Under the pieces are notes generated by a model. It ran no database searches. It saw nothing but the letters and a program-made list of their open reading frames with translations, and was not told where the DNA came from. Of a stretch of 11,229 nucleotides of DNA, positions 1 through 6,183 are shown piece by piece. The stretch is from CAIQJJ01 sp964606085. Its GTDB lineage: Bacteria > Chloroflexota > Anaerolineae > Anaerolineales > UBA4823. The translations under genes were made by a program, and so were the position numbers. The stretch spans positions 1 through 11,229 of the forward strand of contig CAZSFD010000123.1 in the NCBI GenBank assembly GCA_964606085.1. Reading direction: 5' to 3'. The stretch's first letter is position 1. Every line of letters begins with the position of its first letter.

Positions 1-1
1 C

Positions 2-154
2 CGCTCAGAATTGGAAGCGGGTGTGCGCCAGGCGTTTGCCAATTCCACCTGCGCCACGCTCGACGAGTATTACAACCTGCTGTGCGATGTTCAGGCCGGG
101 GTCTTCGAGATGGATCGCCTGATCAACGCCGTCACCGTCAGCGAGACGCATTAG
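2..154 (+). pseudogene. N-terminal fragment of a CheR-like methyltransferase (5' end outside window, 3' truncated)
   Basis: An open frame enters at base 2 and ends at TAG 152-154, giving 50 residues with no start codon in the window. It ends in a stretch (MDRLINAVTVSETH) that matches by eye the linker of CheR-type protein-glutamate methyltransferases, where a '-T-x-x-E-T' run is normally followed at once by 'FFR' and the SAM-binding domain. The preceding helix-rich part with 'LDEYYNLL' also fits a CheR N-terminal domain. In this frame the stop falls exactly where FFR should begin, so the catalytic domain is missing. The end overlaps the stop codon of the opposing DUF4386 fragment. Intact CheR proteins methylate glutamates of chemoreceptors; this piece could not. 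The family call rests on motif memory only; the open frame itself is clear. It could instead be an unrelated gene that really ends here. Confidence 0.5.
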
Positions 155-396
155 CCCAGCGCCAGGCTTTCACTGTGCCTGCGCAAGATGGGATAGAGCG
201 CCAGCCCCATCCCCACAAAGGCGGCCATCATCCAGAACTGGAAGAATGCCCCCCACAAAACCTGCCCGGCGTTGGATGGGATTTGCGTCAAATAGTCGGG
301 CAGGTCTATCACCGGAACCACGCTGAGTACCCCAGCGACAAGTCCCAACAGATAGAGCGCCCCGGCCAGGATAGCTATTTTTCGATCCGCGTGCAT
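151..396 (-). pseudogene. Truncated DUF4386 membrane protein (N-terminal 81 residues)
   Basis: The 81-residue product starts at ATG 396-394 behind a strong AAGGAGC ribosome site at 403-409. It has two hydrophobic segments, at about residues 8-28 and 45-69. It follows the beginning of DUF4386 proteins: a 'PDYL' motif, then 'ALYPILRRHSESLALG'. The intact copy at 1372-2073 has the matching 'SLYPILKPHGEALALG' at residues 74-89 and then continues for 144 more residues. Here a TAA follows that G directly, so roughly the last two thirds are missing. The stop bases 151-153 overlap the stop of the CheR-like fragment on the other strand. It lies 46 bp downstream of an MDR oxidoreductase gene, the same order as the intact pair upstream. 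It is probably a remnant, although a stable two-helix protein cannot be excluded. Confidence 0.75.
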
Positions 397-418
397 GGTT
401 TTGCTCCTTGTCCGTACT

Positions 419-435
419 CAAACCCGAAAGGTTTG
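419..435. repeat. Small inverted repeat after the distal MDR gene
   Basis: The arms CAAACC (419-424) and GGTTTG (430-435) form a perfect 6-bp stem around CGAAA. The right arm continues as GGTTTGCG, the same string as the hairpin arm at 3476-3483. There is no T run, so it is a poor terminator. It sits in the 46-bp gap between the oxidoreductase stop and the ribosome site of the DUF4386 fragment, and may be a degenerate half copy of the REP-like element at 3436-3487. Confidence 0.45.
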
Positions 436-442
436 CGGGGCT

Positions 443-1375
443 CTACAGCGAGATGACCACATTGCCGCGCTTATGCCCGGTTTCGATATGGCGGTGGGCC
501 TCGGCGGCTTGCTCCAACAGATAAGTTCGGCCAATCACCGGCTTGAGATGCCCGGCCTCCGCCAGTTCTTTGAGCCGCATCAAAGCATCGGTTCCAAATT
601 GCGGCGTGCCGTCGTCCACCGAGATGAACTTGCCGTTCGGCGTCAGCGCCCTGTGATAGGCGAGCTTTTTGCTGTAGCGTTTGCCCACCGCATCGAAGCT
701 CAGATCATAGCGCTCCGGGCGTTGGGTGAAGTCTTCGCGGGTGTAATCAATCACCGCGTCCGCGCCCAGCGCTTTGACGAAATCCAGGTTGGCCGTGCTG
801 CACACGCCAGTGACGTGCGCGCCGAGGTGTTTGGCCAGTTGCATGGCAAAGGTGCCAATTGCGCCGGAAGCGCCAAAGACCAGCACCCGCTGCCCGGCCT
901 GCACCTGTCCCTGCCCCAGGAAATGCCAGGCCAGCCCGCCGCGTGAAGGCAGGGCGGCGGCCTCGGCGTAGGTCAGGTTGGATGGTTTGGGTGCAATCAG
1001 AGCATCCTGCGGGCCGCGCACGCCATCGGCGGGCAGGCAGGCATATTCAGCGTAGGCCCCGAAATACTTGCCGGTAAAAGCCATCACCGGGTCGCCCACT
1101 TTGAAGCGCTGCACCGCGCTGCCCACGGCCTCCACCTCCCCGGCCAAATCCAGCCCCAGCACGGGGTTGCGCGGCCGGCCAAACCCGACAAAGATGCGCA
1201 TCGGCAGCCACAGCGCCGGGTTGACCTTGCCGCTGCGCACGATGCAATCGGAGATGGTGACGGCCGCGGCGTGGACGCGGATCAGAATTTGGCTGCCGGT
1301 GGGCGTGGGTTTAGGCAGTTCGCCGGGCCGCAGGACTTCCGGCGGGCCGTAGGCGGTGCAAAGGGCGGCTTTCAT
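443..1375 (-). CDS. Zinc-independent MDR oxidoreductase (NAD(P)-dependent alcohol dehydrogenase/quinone reductase-like), copy 2
   Basis: The protein is 310 residues, the usual size for short medium-chain dehydrogenase/reductases of the quinone oxidoreductase type. The N-terminal GroES-like half begins MKAALCTAYGPPEVL and contains 'PVLGLDLAGEVEAVG' at residues 71-85. The Rossmann half has the dinucleotide loop 'VFGASGAIG' at 166-174, followed by 'CSTANLDFVKALGADAVIDY' at 192-211. The zinc ligands of classical alcohol dehydrogenases (a GHE motif and a four-cysteine lobe) are absent, so hydride transfer is probably metal-free. Small polar residues after the second strand suggest NADPH, which is an inference. 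The ATG overlaps the TGA of the DUF4386 gene (1372-1374), so translation is probably coupled. It resembles the oxidoreductase at 2076-3008 over its whole length, with about half the residues shared by eye. The substrate cannot be read from sequence. Confidence 0.9.
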   Translation of the reverse strand: MKAALCTAYGPPEVLRPGELPKPTPTGSQILIRVHAAAVTISDCIVRSGKVNPALWLPMRIFVGFGRPRNPVLGLDLAGEVEAVGSAVQRFKVGDPVMAFTGKYFGAYAEYACLPADGVRGPQDALIAPKPSNLTYAEAAALPSRGGLAWHFLGQGQVQAGQRVLVFGASGAIGTFAMQLAKHLGAHVTGVCSTANLDFVKALGADAVIDYTREDFTQRPERYDLSFDAVGKRYSKKLAYHRALTPNGKFISVDDGTPQFGTDALMRLKELAEAGHLKPVIGRTYLLEQAAEAHRHIETGHKRGNVVISL

Positions 1376-2073
1376 CGAGCCGCCTCTGGCGTGGAATAGC
1401 CTTTGACAATCAGCCAGACGGCCAGCACCATTTCCTGCACCATGATGGGCAGCATGAGCAGCATCTGAGCCGGAGAAAATGCCTCAACCAGGCCGAACAT
1501 CCCCGAAAGTGCGCCAATCAACATCAGCAGCAGGCCCAACAGACCCCAGGCCGATAACCAGCGCGGCAGCAGCCGGGTTCTGTAAAATACGATGTAATAG
1601 ATAGTAGCCGCCACGCACCAGGGGAAGAGATAGAAACCGTTGCTCAGCCATTCCCTCACCGACATGACGACCGCCGCGGCCGGCTGGAAAAAGGAATTGG
1701 CTGGGCTGCCGGCCTTCACAAATTCCTGGCTCAATGCCAACAGCACCGCCGTGCTGACGGCGCTGACGAGCTGGAGCGTCCCTTCCATAACACGGAAACC
1801 GGCCACGCCCAGCGCCAGCGCCTCGCCATGCGGTTTCAGGATCGGGTACAGCGAGATACCGATCCCGGCGCAGGCCAGGCCCATGAAAATGATGGTGAGC
1901 GCCAACAGCAAAACATCGTTGCTGTGCGCCGCCATCAACGACAGGTAGTCTGGGGATGAAACCGATTGGCCCCACAAACCCATCGCAACCATCACCGGGA
2001 CCGTTCCCAGGATGAACAAGACCCCTGTGATGCGAGCGTTGGTTTTTGAATGACTCAGACTGGTTGTATTCAT
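1372..2073 (-). CDS. DUF4386 domain-containing integral membrane protein
   Basis: The protein is 233 residues and very hydrophobic, with six likely membrane helices at about residues 15-34, 54-78, 96-114, 142-164, 172-193 and 204-223. Family marks include 'PDYLSLM' at 41-47, 'SLYPILKPHGEALALGVAGFR' across 74-94, and a tail 'MVQEMVLAVWLIVKGY' at 211-226. DUF4386 proteins have no established biochemical function and are often found near oxidoreductases or regulators. The start at ATG 2073-2071 is chosen for an AGGAG site five bases upstream, lying in the last codons of the preceding oxidoreductase gene; the gap between those genes is 2 bp. The TGA stop overlaps the next ATG by four bases. Tight packing on both sides argues that it works with, or is at least co-expressed with, the two flanking oxidoreductases. 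Confidence 0.85.
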   Translation of the reverse strand: MNTTSLSHSKTNARITGVLFILGTVPVMVAMGLWGQSVSSPDYLSLMAAHSNDVLLLALTIIFMGLACAGIGISLYPILKPHGEALALGVAGFRVMEGTLQLVSAVSTAVLLALSQEFVKAGSPANSFFQPAAAVVMSVREWLSNGFYLFPWCVAATIYYIVFYRTRLLPRWLSAWGLLGLLLMLIGALSGMFGLVEAFSPAQMLLMLPIMVQEMVLAVWLIVKGYSTPEAAR

Positions 2074-2075
2074 TT

Positions 2076-3008
2076 TTACTCCTGTGAAACTTGAATAACC
2101 ACATTGCCTTTTTTGTGGCCTTGTTCAACATAGCGGTGCGCCTCGACGATCTGCTCGAAAGGATAGGCCCGGTCAATGGCCGGTTTGAAATGCCCGGCTT
2201 CGAGCAGCTCTTTGAGTTCGGCCATTTCCTGCAGGCGCGTCTGGCCGGTTTTGGCGTCCGAATCCCGGTGGACGTTCAGGTACACGCCGCCAGGTTTGAG
2301 CGCTTTGCGGGCCTGGGCGGGCGGGAATTTGGCAACGGCATCGAAAACGACATCGTAGATGGGGCCTTGTTGGCTGAAATCCTGGCGGGTGTAGTCCAAC
2401 ACGTGGGCTGCACCGAGCGATTTGACCAGGTCGAGATTGGCGCTGCTGCACACCCCGGTCACTTCGCAGCCGAACAGGTTGCGCGCCAGTTGCACGGCAT
2501 TCGTCCCCACTGCGCCCGACGCGCCATAGACCAACACCTGTTGCCCCGGCTGGAGGTTGGCCTGGCGCAGGCAGCGCAGCGCCGTCATCCCGCCGCCAAT
2601 CGCCGCGGCGGCCTCGCCGTAGCCCAGGTTGGCCGGTTTGAGCGCCAGCGCGCCGGTTTCGGCGAAGCATTTGTACTCGGCATAGCCGCCCCAATCGGCC
2701 TCGAAGGTGGAGGCAAAGACGGCCTCGCCCGGTTTGAAGCGCGTCACTGCCACGCCCACCGCTTCGATGTCCCCGGCCAGTTCCATGCCCAAGACCGGTC
2801 GGCGCGGCCTGAAAACGCCCAGGTACAGGCGGGCGAACAACCACTGCTCGGGCGGCACGGTAAAACTGCGCATGCGGCAATCGCCGATGGTGACGGTGGT
2901 CGCGCGGATTTTGACCAGCACTTCATTCGGGCGCGGGGCGGGTTTAGGGATATCTGCCAGGTGCAGCACTTCGGGCGGGCCGTATTGGGTGTAGCGGATG
3001 GCTTTCAT
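2076..3008 (-). CDS. Zinc-independent MDR oxidoreductase (NAD(P)-dependent alcohol dehydrogenase/quinone reductase-like), copy 1
   Basis: The protein is 310 residues, the same length as the copy at 443-1375, with the same opening MKAxxxTxYGPPEVL. The GroES-like half carries 'PVLGMELAGDIEAVG' at 71-85. The nucleotide-binding loop is 'VYGASGAVG' at 160-168, followed by 'CSSANLDLVKSLGA' at 187-200. The end, 'HRYVEQGHKKGNVVI', is typical of quinone oxidoreductase-like MDRs. No zinc-ligand motifs are seen. The frame is open 55 codons further upstream, but that part is arginine/proline-rich and overlaps the small gene at 3005-3247. The start at ATG 3008-3006 is preferred because family homology begins there, an AAGGA site lies upstream, and it forms an ATGA overlap with the small gene's stop. 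The membrane protein gene follows after 2 bp. Confidence 0.9.
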   Translation of the reverse strand: MKAIRYTQYGPPEVLHLADIPKPAPRPNEVLVKIRATTVTIGDCRMRSFTVPPEQWLFARLYLGVFRPRRPVLGMELAGDIEAVGVAVTRFKPGEAVFASTFEADWGGYAEYKCFAETGALALKPANLGYGEAAAAIGGGMTALRCLRQANLQPGQQVLVYGASGAVGTNAVQLARNLFGCEVTGVCSSANLDLVKSLGAAHVLDYTRQDFSQQGPIYDVVFDAVAKFPPAQARKALKPGGVYLNVHRDSDAKTGQTRLQEMAELKELLEAGHFKPAIDRAYPFEQIVEAHRYVEQGHKKGNVVIQVSQE

Positions 3009-3247
3009 AGTTTTTCCTTTTCTGCCGGGGTGACGGAGATCAGCGTCAGCCCGGCATCGCGCACCTTTTTGAGCAGGCCATACAGGGCGGCCTGGTCGAG
3101 GGTGGGGCCGGTGAGCAGGGTCTCGCCAGTCTCCTCGAGGGTGAGGGTCAGGCCGCCCAGCCAGTCGGCCCATGCGGGGTTGAGGTGGCCTTTGAGGCGC
3201 ACCTGGTAGGTCAATGATTCGGTTGTAGGGTTGAGATCGTCTGTCAT
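3005..3247 (-). CDS. Conserved small protein, 80 residues, translationally coupled to the MDR gene
   Basis: The product runs MTDDLNPTTES... and ends ...LISVTPAEKEKL. I recall a pattern seen in short uncharacterised bacterial proteins: 'YQVRLKGHLNPAWADWLGG' at residues 14-32, then 'TLTLEETGETLLTGPTLDQAALYGLLKKVRDAGL', then 'ISV'. These are usually 70-90 residues and annotated hypothetical. There is no signal peptide, membrane helix or known catalytic motif; the likely fold is a small alpha/beta domain. The start at 3247 is preferred over the ATG at 3283 because AAGGAAC stands six bases before it and the extra 12 residues look non-homologous. Its TGA overlaps the oxidoreductase ATG by four bases, so it is the first gene of the operon and probably a partner or accessory of the enzyme. 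The precise role is unknown. Confidence 0.8.
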   Translation of the reverse strand: MTDDLNPTTESLTYQVRLKGHLNPAWADWLGGLTLTLEETGETLLTGPTLDQAALYGLLKKVRDAGLTLISVTPAEKEKL

Positions 3248-3380
3248 GATTGTTCCTTGTTGGTCGCGTTGCAGCGTTCTCATCCGGTTATACGGCAGAT
3301 AAAGCCGGGGCGTTATACCTCCAAAGAACTAATTGCAGACCTAATCGGCAAAAAATTTGCAACCACCGAACACACGGGCG

Positions 3381-3412
3381 AAAACAAAAACGGACTGCTG
3401 AAAAGCAGTCCG
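3381..3412 (-). terminator. Intrinsic terminator of the LuxR regulator operon
   Basis: A perfect 9-bp stem is formed by CGGACTGCT (3391-3399) and AGCAGTCCG (3404-3412) around a four-base loop. On the minus strand it is followed directly by TTTTTGTTTT (3390-3381). It lies 78 bp past the regulator's stop codon and in the correct orientation. Confidence 0.85.
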
Positions 3413-3435
3413 CGCTGTTGGCCTGAAAAGAGCCT

Positions 3436-3487
3436 GTGGCGCAAGTCTCTGACTTGCGAAAACACGCAAACCAAAGGTTTGCGCTAC
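3436..3487. repeat. REP/BIME-like double hairpin element
   Basis: Two hairpins stand side by side. The first has arms CGCAAGTC (3440-3447) and GACTTGCG (3451-3458). The second has arms CGCAAACC (3465-3472) and GGTTTGCG (3476-3483). Both have 3-base loops and share the CGCAA arm start. The outer edges GTGGCGCAA (3436-3444) and TTGCGCTAC (3479-3487) are inverted copies with one mismatch. The element ends two bases short of the regulator stop codon. On the minus strand TGTTTT follows the second hairpin, so it may add to termination. The architecture is that of a dispersed palindromic repeat, but other full copies would have to be sought outside this window. Confidence 0.65.
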
Positions 3488-3489
3488 GT

Positions 3490-6183
3490 TTACAACAGCC
3501 CCAACTCCCTGGCGCGGGCCACGGCCTGGGTGCGGGTGGCGGCCTCCAGCTTGGCGAAGATGTTGCGCACGTGGGCTTTGACGGTGTAGAGCGAAAGGTA
3601 CAGCCGGTTGGCAACCTGCTCGTTGGTCAAGCCATCGGCGATCAGGCGCAGGATTTCGAGTTCGCGGGAAGTGAGAATTTCTGATTTTTGATTTTTGCTT
3701 GCCGATGGCACTGGCGATGGAAAAGCAGCCAGGAGCTTTTCGGCGTAGGCAAGCAGGTTGTGAGGCGTTTTGCCAAGCGAAAATCGAAAATCGGCCATCA
3801 GCAATCGCATCGCTTCGCCTTCGTCGAGGAATAATCGGATGAAGCCGCCCGGTTCGGCCAGGGCCAGGGCTTCAGCCAGCGTTGTCAGCGCCGGGGACTT
3901 TTGACCGGCCTGGCGCAATGCAACCGCCTGCAAAACCAGCGCTTTCAGGCGTTCATCCTGCCAGGCTTGAGCTTCCATCTGCTGGCGGTAGGGTTCGAGG
4001 AGGGCCAGGGCGGCGGCGGGGTCGCCTTGCGCCAGCAGGGCGCGTGCCTGCGCCAGGGGCAGGTCGAACTGGCGAGCGAGGGTGGCAGCGGCGGGGGCGT
4101 TTCCTTGCGCCAACAACAGGCGCACCTGGGCGGCGGCAACGTCTGGCAGACGCAGGAGAAAGTTCTTTTGGCGGGCGGTCTGTTCAGTTCGGGTCAGCAT
4201 GGCGGCGGCGGAATCCACCTCGCCGCGTGCCAGTTTCAATTGCGCCAGGAGAACTTCGCTCAGGATGAAACGATCAATGGCGCGGTCGTACTGTTGCGCC
4301 ATGTGCAGGGCGCTCTGGCCGTAGGTTTCCGCCGCTTCGAGATCGTTCCACTCGTAATGGATGCGCGCCAGGCCGAGCAGGGCTTCCTCGGCGTTGGGCT
4401 GGGGGTAATCGCCAAATAAAGTTAACACACTGCGGTACGTCCCATTGGCAGCGAGGAGCTGGTTATCCAATTCCTGCGCCAAACCCAGGGTGCTGGTTGC
4501 CAGGATCCGCGAGAAAGTATCTCCCGATTGCTCGCTGATAGCGATGCCTGCGCGGCTGGCTTGAGCGGCTGCGGCGCGTTCCCCGAGAAAGTGATGCGCC
4601 GACGTCAACAGCCAGTTTGCCGTAAAGCGAAAAGTCAGGTTGGCAGGAGAAAGAAGTTCCAGGGCGCGGCGGGCCTGGACAATCATCGTTGGCGGGTCGT
4701 AGCGGGTAAGCGCCAGGGTGCCGCGGGCACAGGCAATTTGGCCGAGAAGGTCGCGGGATTGGGTATCGGGTTCGGGGGTTTGCAGAATTCTTTCGGCGGC
4801 TTGCAGTTTTTGCTCTACCCCGCTGGTTTGCCCGGCGACCAGAGACAGGGTGGCGGAGCGCACCAACAGGCGCGGATGGGCCTCCAGGGTTGCCTGGGGC
4901 AGGGAGGCCAGCCAGTCCAGGATGGCGACGGCCACACTGCGGAAGTGCAGGCCGATGGCCGGGTGGCCGCTCAAGCGCTCGGCGCGCGAGATGTCGTTGG
5001 CGGCTGCGGCGTGACGAAAAGCATCAAATAGCAGGTCGTTGTTTTCGTACCATTCGCTGGCGCGCAGGTGATAGGTGGGAAGCGCTGCCGGTGAGCCTAG
5101 CCGTTTGCGTAATAACTCGCCAAACAGGTGGTGGTAGCGATACCAGCGGCGTTCGTTGTCGAGGGGGATGATGAACAGGTTGGCGCGGTCGAGGGATTCA
5201 AGAACACTGGTTGAAGACTGGCGGCTGAGAGTTGCAGGATCATCCAATACAGCGTCGCAGAGCGGGCCGCAAAGCCGTTCCAAAATCGAAGTGCGCAGGA
5301 GGAAATCCTGAACACCTGGCGGCTGGCGGTGCAGCACTTCCTCCAGCAGGTAATCTAGCACAAAGCGGTGGCTGCCCGTGAACGATTGAATGAGGCGGGT
5401 GGCGTCTTTTTCGCCTTGCATCGCCAGCGCGGCCAGTTGCAGCCCGGCGATCCAACCTTCGGTGCGGGCCTCGAGGGCGGCCACATCGGCCACGGAAAGA
5501 TTCAAACCCATCACGCGGTTGAGAAATTCGGCGGCCTCGGCAGGGGTAAAGCGCAGGTCAGCGGCGCGCAGTTCGGTCAGTTGGCCGCCAGCGCGCAGGC
5601 GGGCCAGGGGCAGATCGGGGTCTTCACGGCTGGCGATGACGAGATGCAGTTGCGGCGGAAGATATTCGAGCAGGAAGGTCAGGAGTTGGTCCACTTCCTG
5701 AGAGTCGAGGCTGTGGTAATCGTCGAGGATCAGGGTAAAGGGTTGGCGAATTGCGGCGATTTCATTTACCAGGGCGGCCAGCAGGCCCTCGGCGGGTGGC
5801 GGTTGGGGCGTTTGCAGGGCCGCCAGCACACCATCCCCCAGACCGGGTGCAACCGTCTGCAAGGCAGAAATGAGATAGAGCAGGAAGCGCGCCGGATCGC
5901 GGTCGGCCTCGTCGAGGGAGAGCCAGCAGATTTTTGGATTGCCGGTTGGCGCTTGCTGATCGGCAGACTCCCCACAATTTGCATTCCGCAATCGCCAATC
6001 AGCAATCCATTCGCTAAGCAGGGTGGTTTTGCCGAAACCGGCAGGGGCAGAGATGAGGGTCAGTTTGCTGCCCAGGCTCGTGTTCAGGCGTTCTACCAAG
6101 CGCGGGCGTAAGACAATTTGCGGCCGTGGCGGTGGGAGGTAGAGCTTGGTGGCAAGGAGATGAGGGGTCAAAGGATCAGGCAC
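3490..6183 (-). CDS. MalT-type LuxR family transcriptional regulator (STAND ATPase, ~897 aa)
   Basis: A cytoplasmic ATP-dependent activator of the MalT/LAL type. Residues, counted from the chosen GTG, are as follows. The family opening 'TKLYLPPPRP' is at 12-21. Walker A 'APAGFGKTT' is at 46-54. Walker B 'FTLILDDYHSLD' is near 149-160. A 'SREDPDLPLARLRA' sensor segment lies near 185-198. A long alpha-helical TPR-like region with many AL/AR repeats follows. A LuxR helix-turn-helix ends the protein at 837-897, including 'LTSRELEILRLIADGL' and 'TVKAHVRNIFAKL'. Total length is normal for the family. No ATG is available: GTG 6183-6181 overlaps the upstream nucleotidyltransferase stop by 8 bases and fits the family start; TTG at 6207 or 6171 are alternatives. 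About 23 residues separate 'EWIAD' from 'CWLSLDE', longer than usual, and they carry heptad repeats. The ligand is unknown. It is the last gene of the kinase operon. Confidence 0.92.
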   Translation of the reverse strand: MPDPLTPHLLATKLYLPPPRPQIVLRPRLVERLNTSLGSKLTLISAPAGFGKTTLLSEWIADWRLRNANCGESADQQAPTGNPKICWLSLDEADRDPARFLLYLISALQTVAPGLGDGVLAALQTPQPPPAEGLLAALVNEIAAIRQPFTLILDDYHSLDSQEVDQLLTFLLEYLPPQLHLVIASREDPDLPLARLRAGGQLTELRAADLRFTPAEAAEFLNRVMGLNLSVADVAALEARTEGWIAGLQLAALAMQGEKDATRLIQSFTGSHRFVLDYLLEEVLHRQPPGVQDFLLRTSILERLCGPLCDAVLDDPATLSRQSSTSVLESLDRANLFIIPLDNERRWYRYHHLFGELLRKRLGSPAALPTYHLRASEWYENNDLLFDAFRHAAAANDISRAERLSGHPAIGLHFRSVAVAILDWLASLPQATLEAHPRLLVRSATLSLVAGQTSGVEQKLQAAERILQTPEPDTQSRDLLGQIACARGTLALTRYDPPTMIVQARRALELLSPANLTFRFTANWLLTSAHHFLGERAAAAQASRAGIAISEQSGDTFSRILATSTLGLAQELDNQLLAANGTYRSVLTLFGDYPQPNAEEALLGLARIHYEWNDLEAAETYGQSALHMAQQYDRAIDRFILSEVLLAQLKLARGEVDSAAAMLTRTEQTARQKNFLLRLPDVAAAQVRLLLAQGNAPAAATLARQFDLPLAQARALLAQGDPAAALALLEPYRQQMEAQAWQDERLKALVLQAVALRQAGQKSPALTTLAEALALAEPGGFIRLFLDEGEAMRLLMADFRFSLGKTPHNLLAYAEKLLAAFPSPVPSASKNQKSEILTSRELEILRLIADGLTNEQVANRLYLSLYTVKAHVRNIFAKLEAATRTQAVARARELGLL

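Noticed and set aside
3009..3173. N-terminal extension of the MDR frame by 55 codons
   Set aside because: The extension is arginine/proline-rich, overlaps the small coupled gene and has no family similarity; the ATG at 3008 has a ribosome site.
2091..3209. 372-residue open frame antisense to the MDR oxidoreductase
   Set aside because: Its composition is that of a frame shadow; the opposite strand carries a complete MDR with its Rossmann motif.
3287..3317. Two minus-strand TATAAC boxes (3292-3287 and 3317-3312) as promoters of the small protein-MDR operon
   Set aside because: Both resemble a -10 box but no convincing -35 hexamer lies at 16-18 bases, so they are not listed as features.
3436..3487. 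CRISPR-like repeats
   Set aside because: There are only two similar hairpins, with different cores and no regular spacer; a palindromic repeat doublet fits better.
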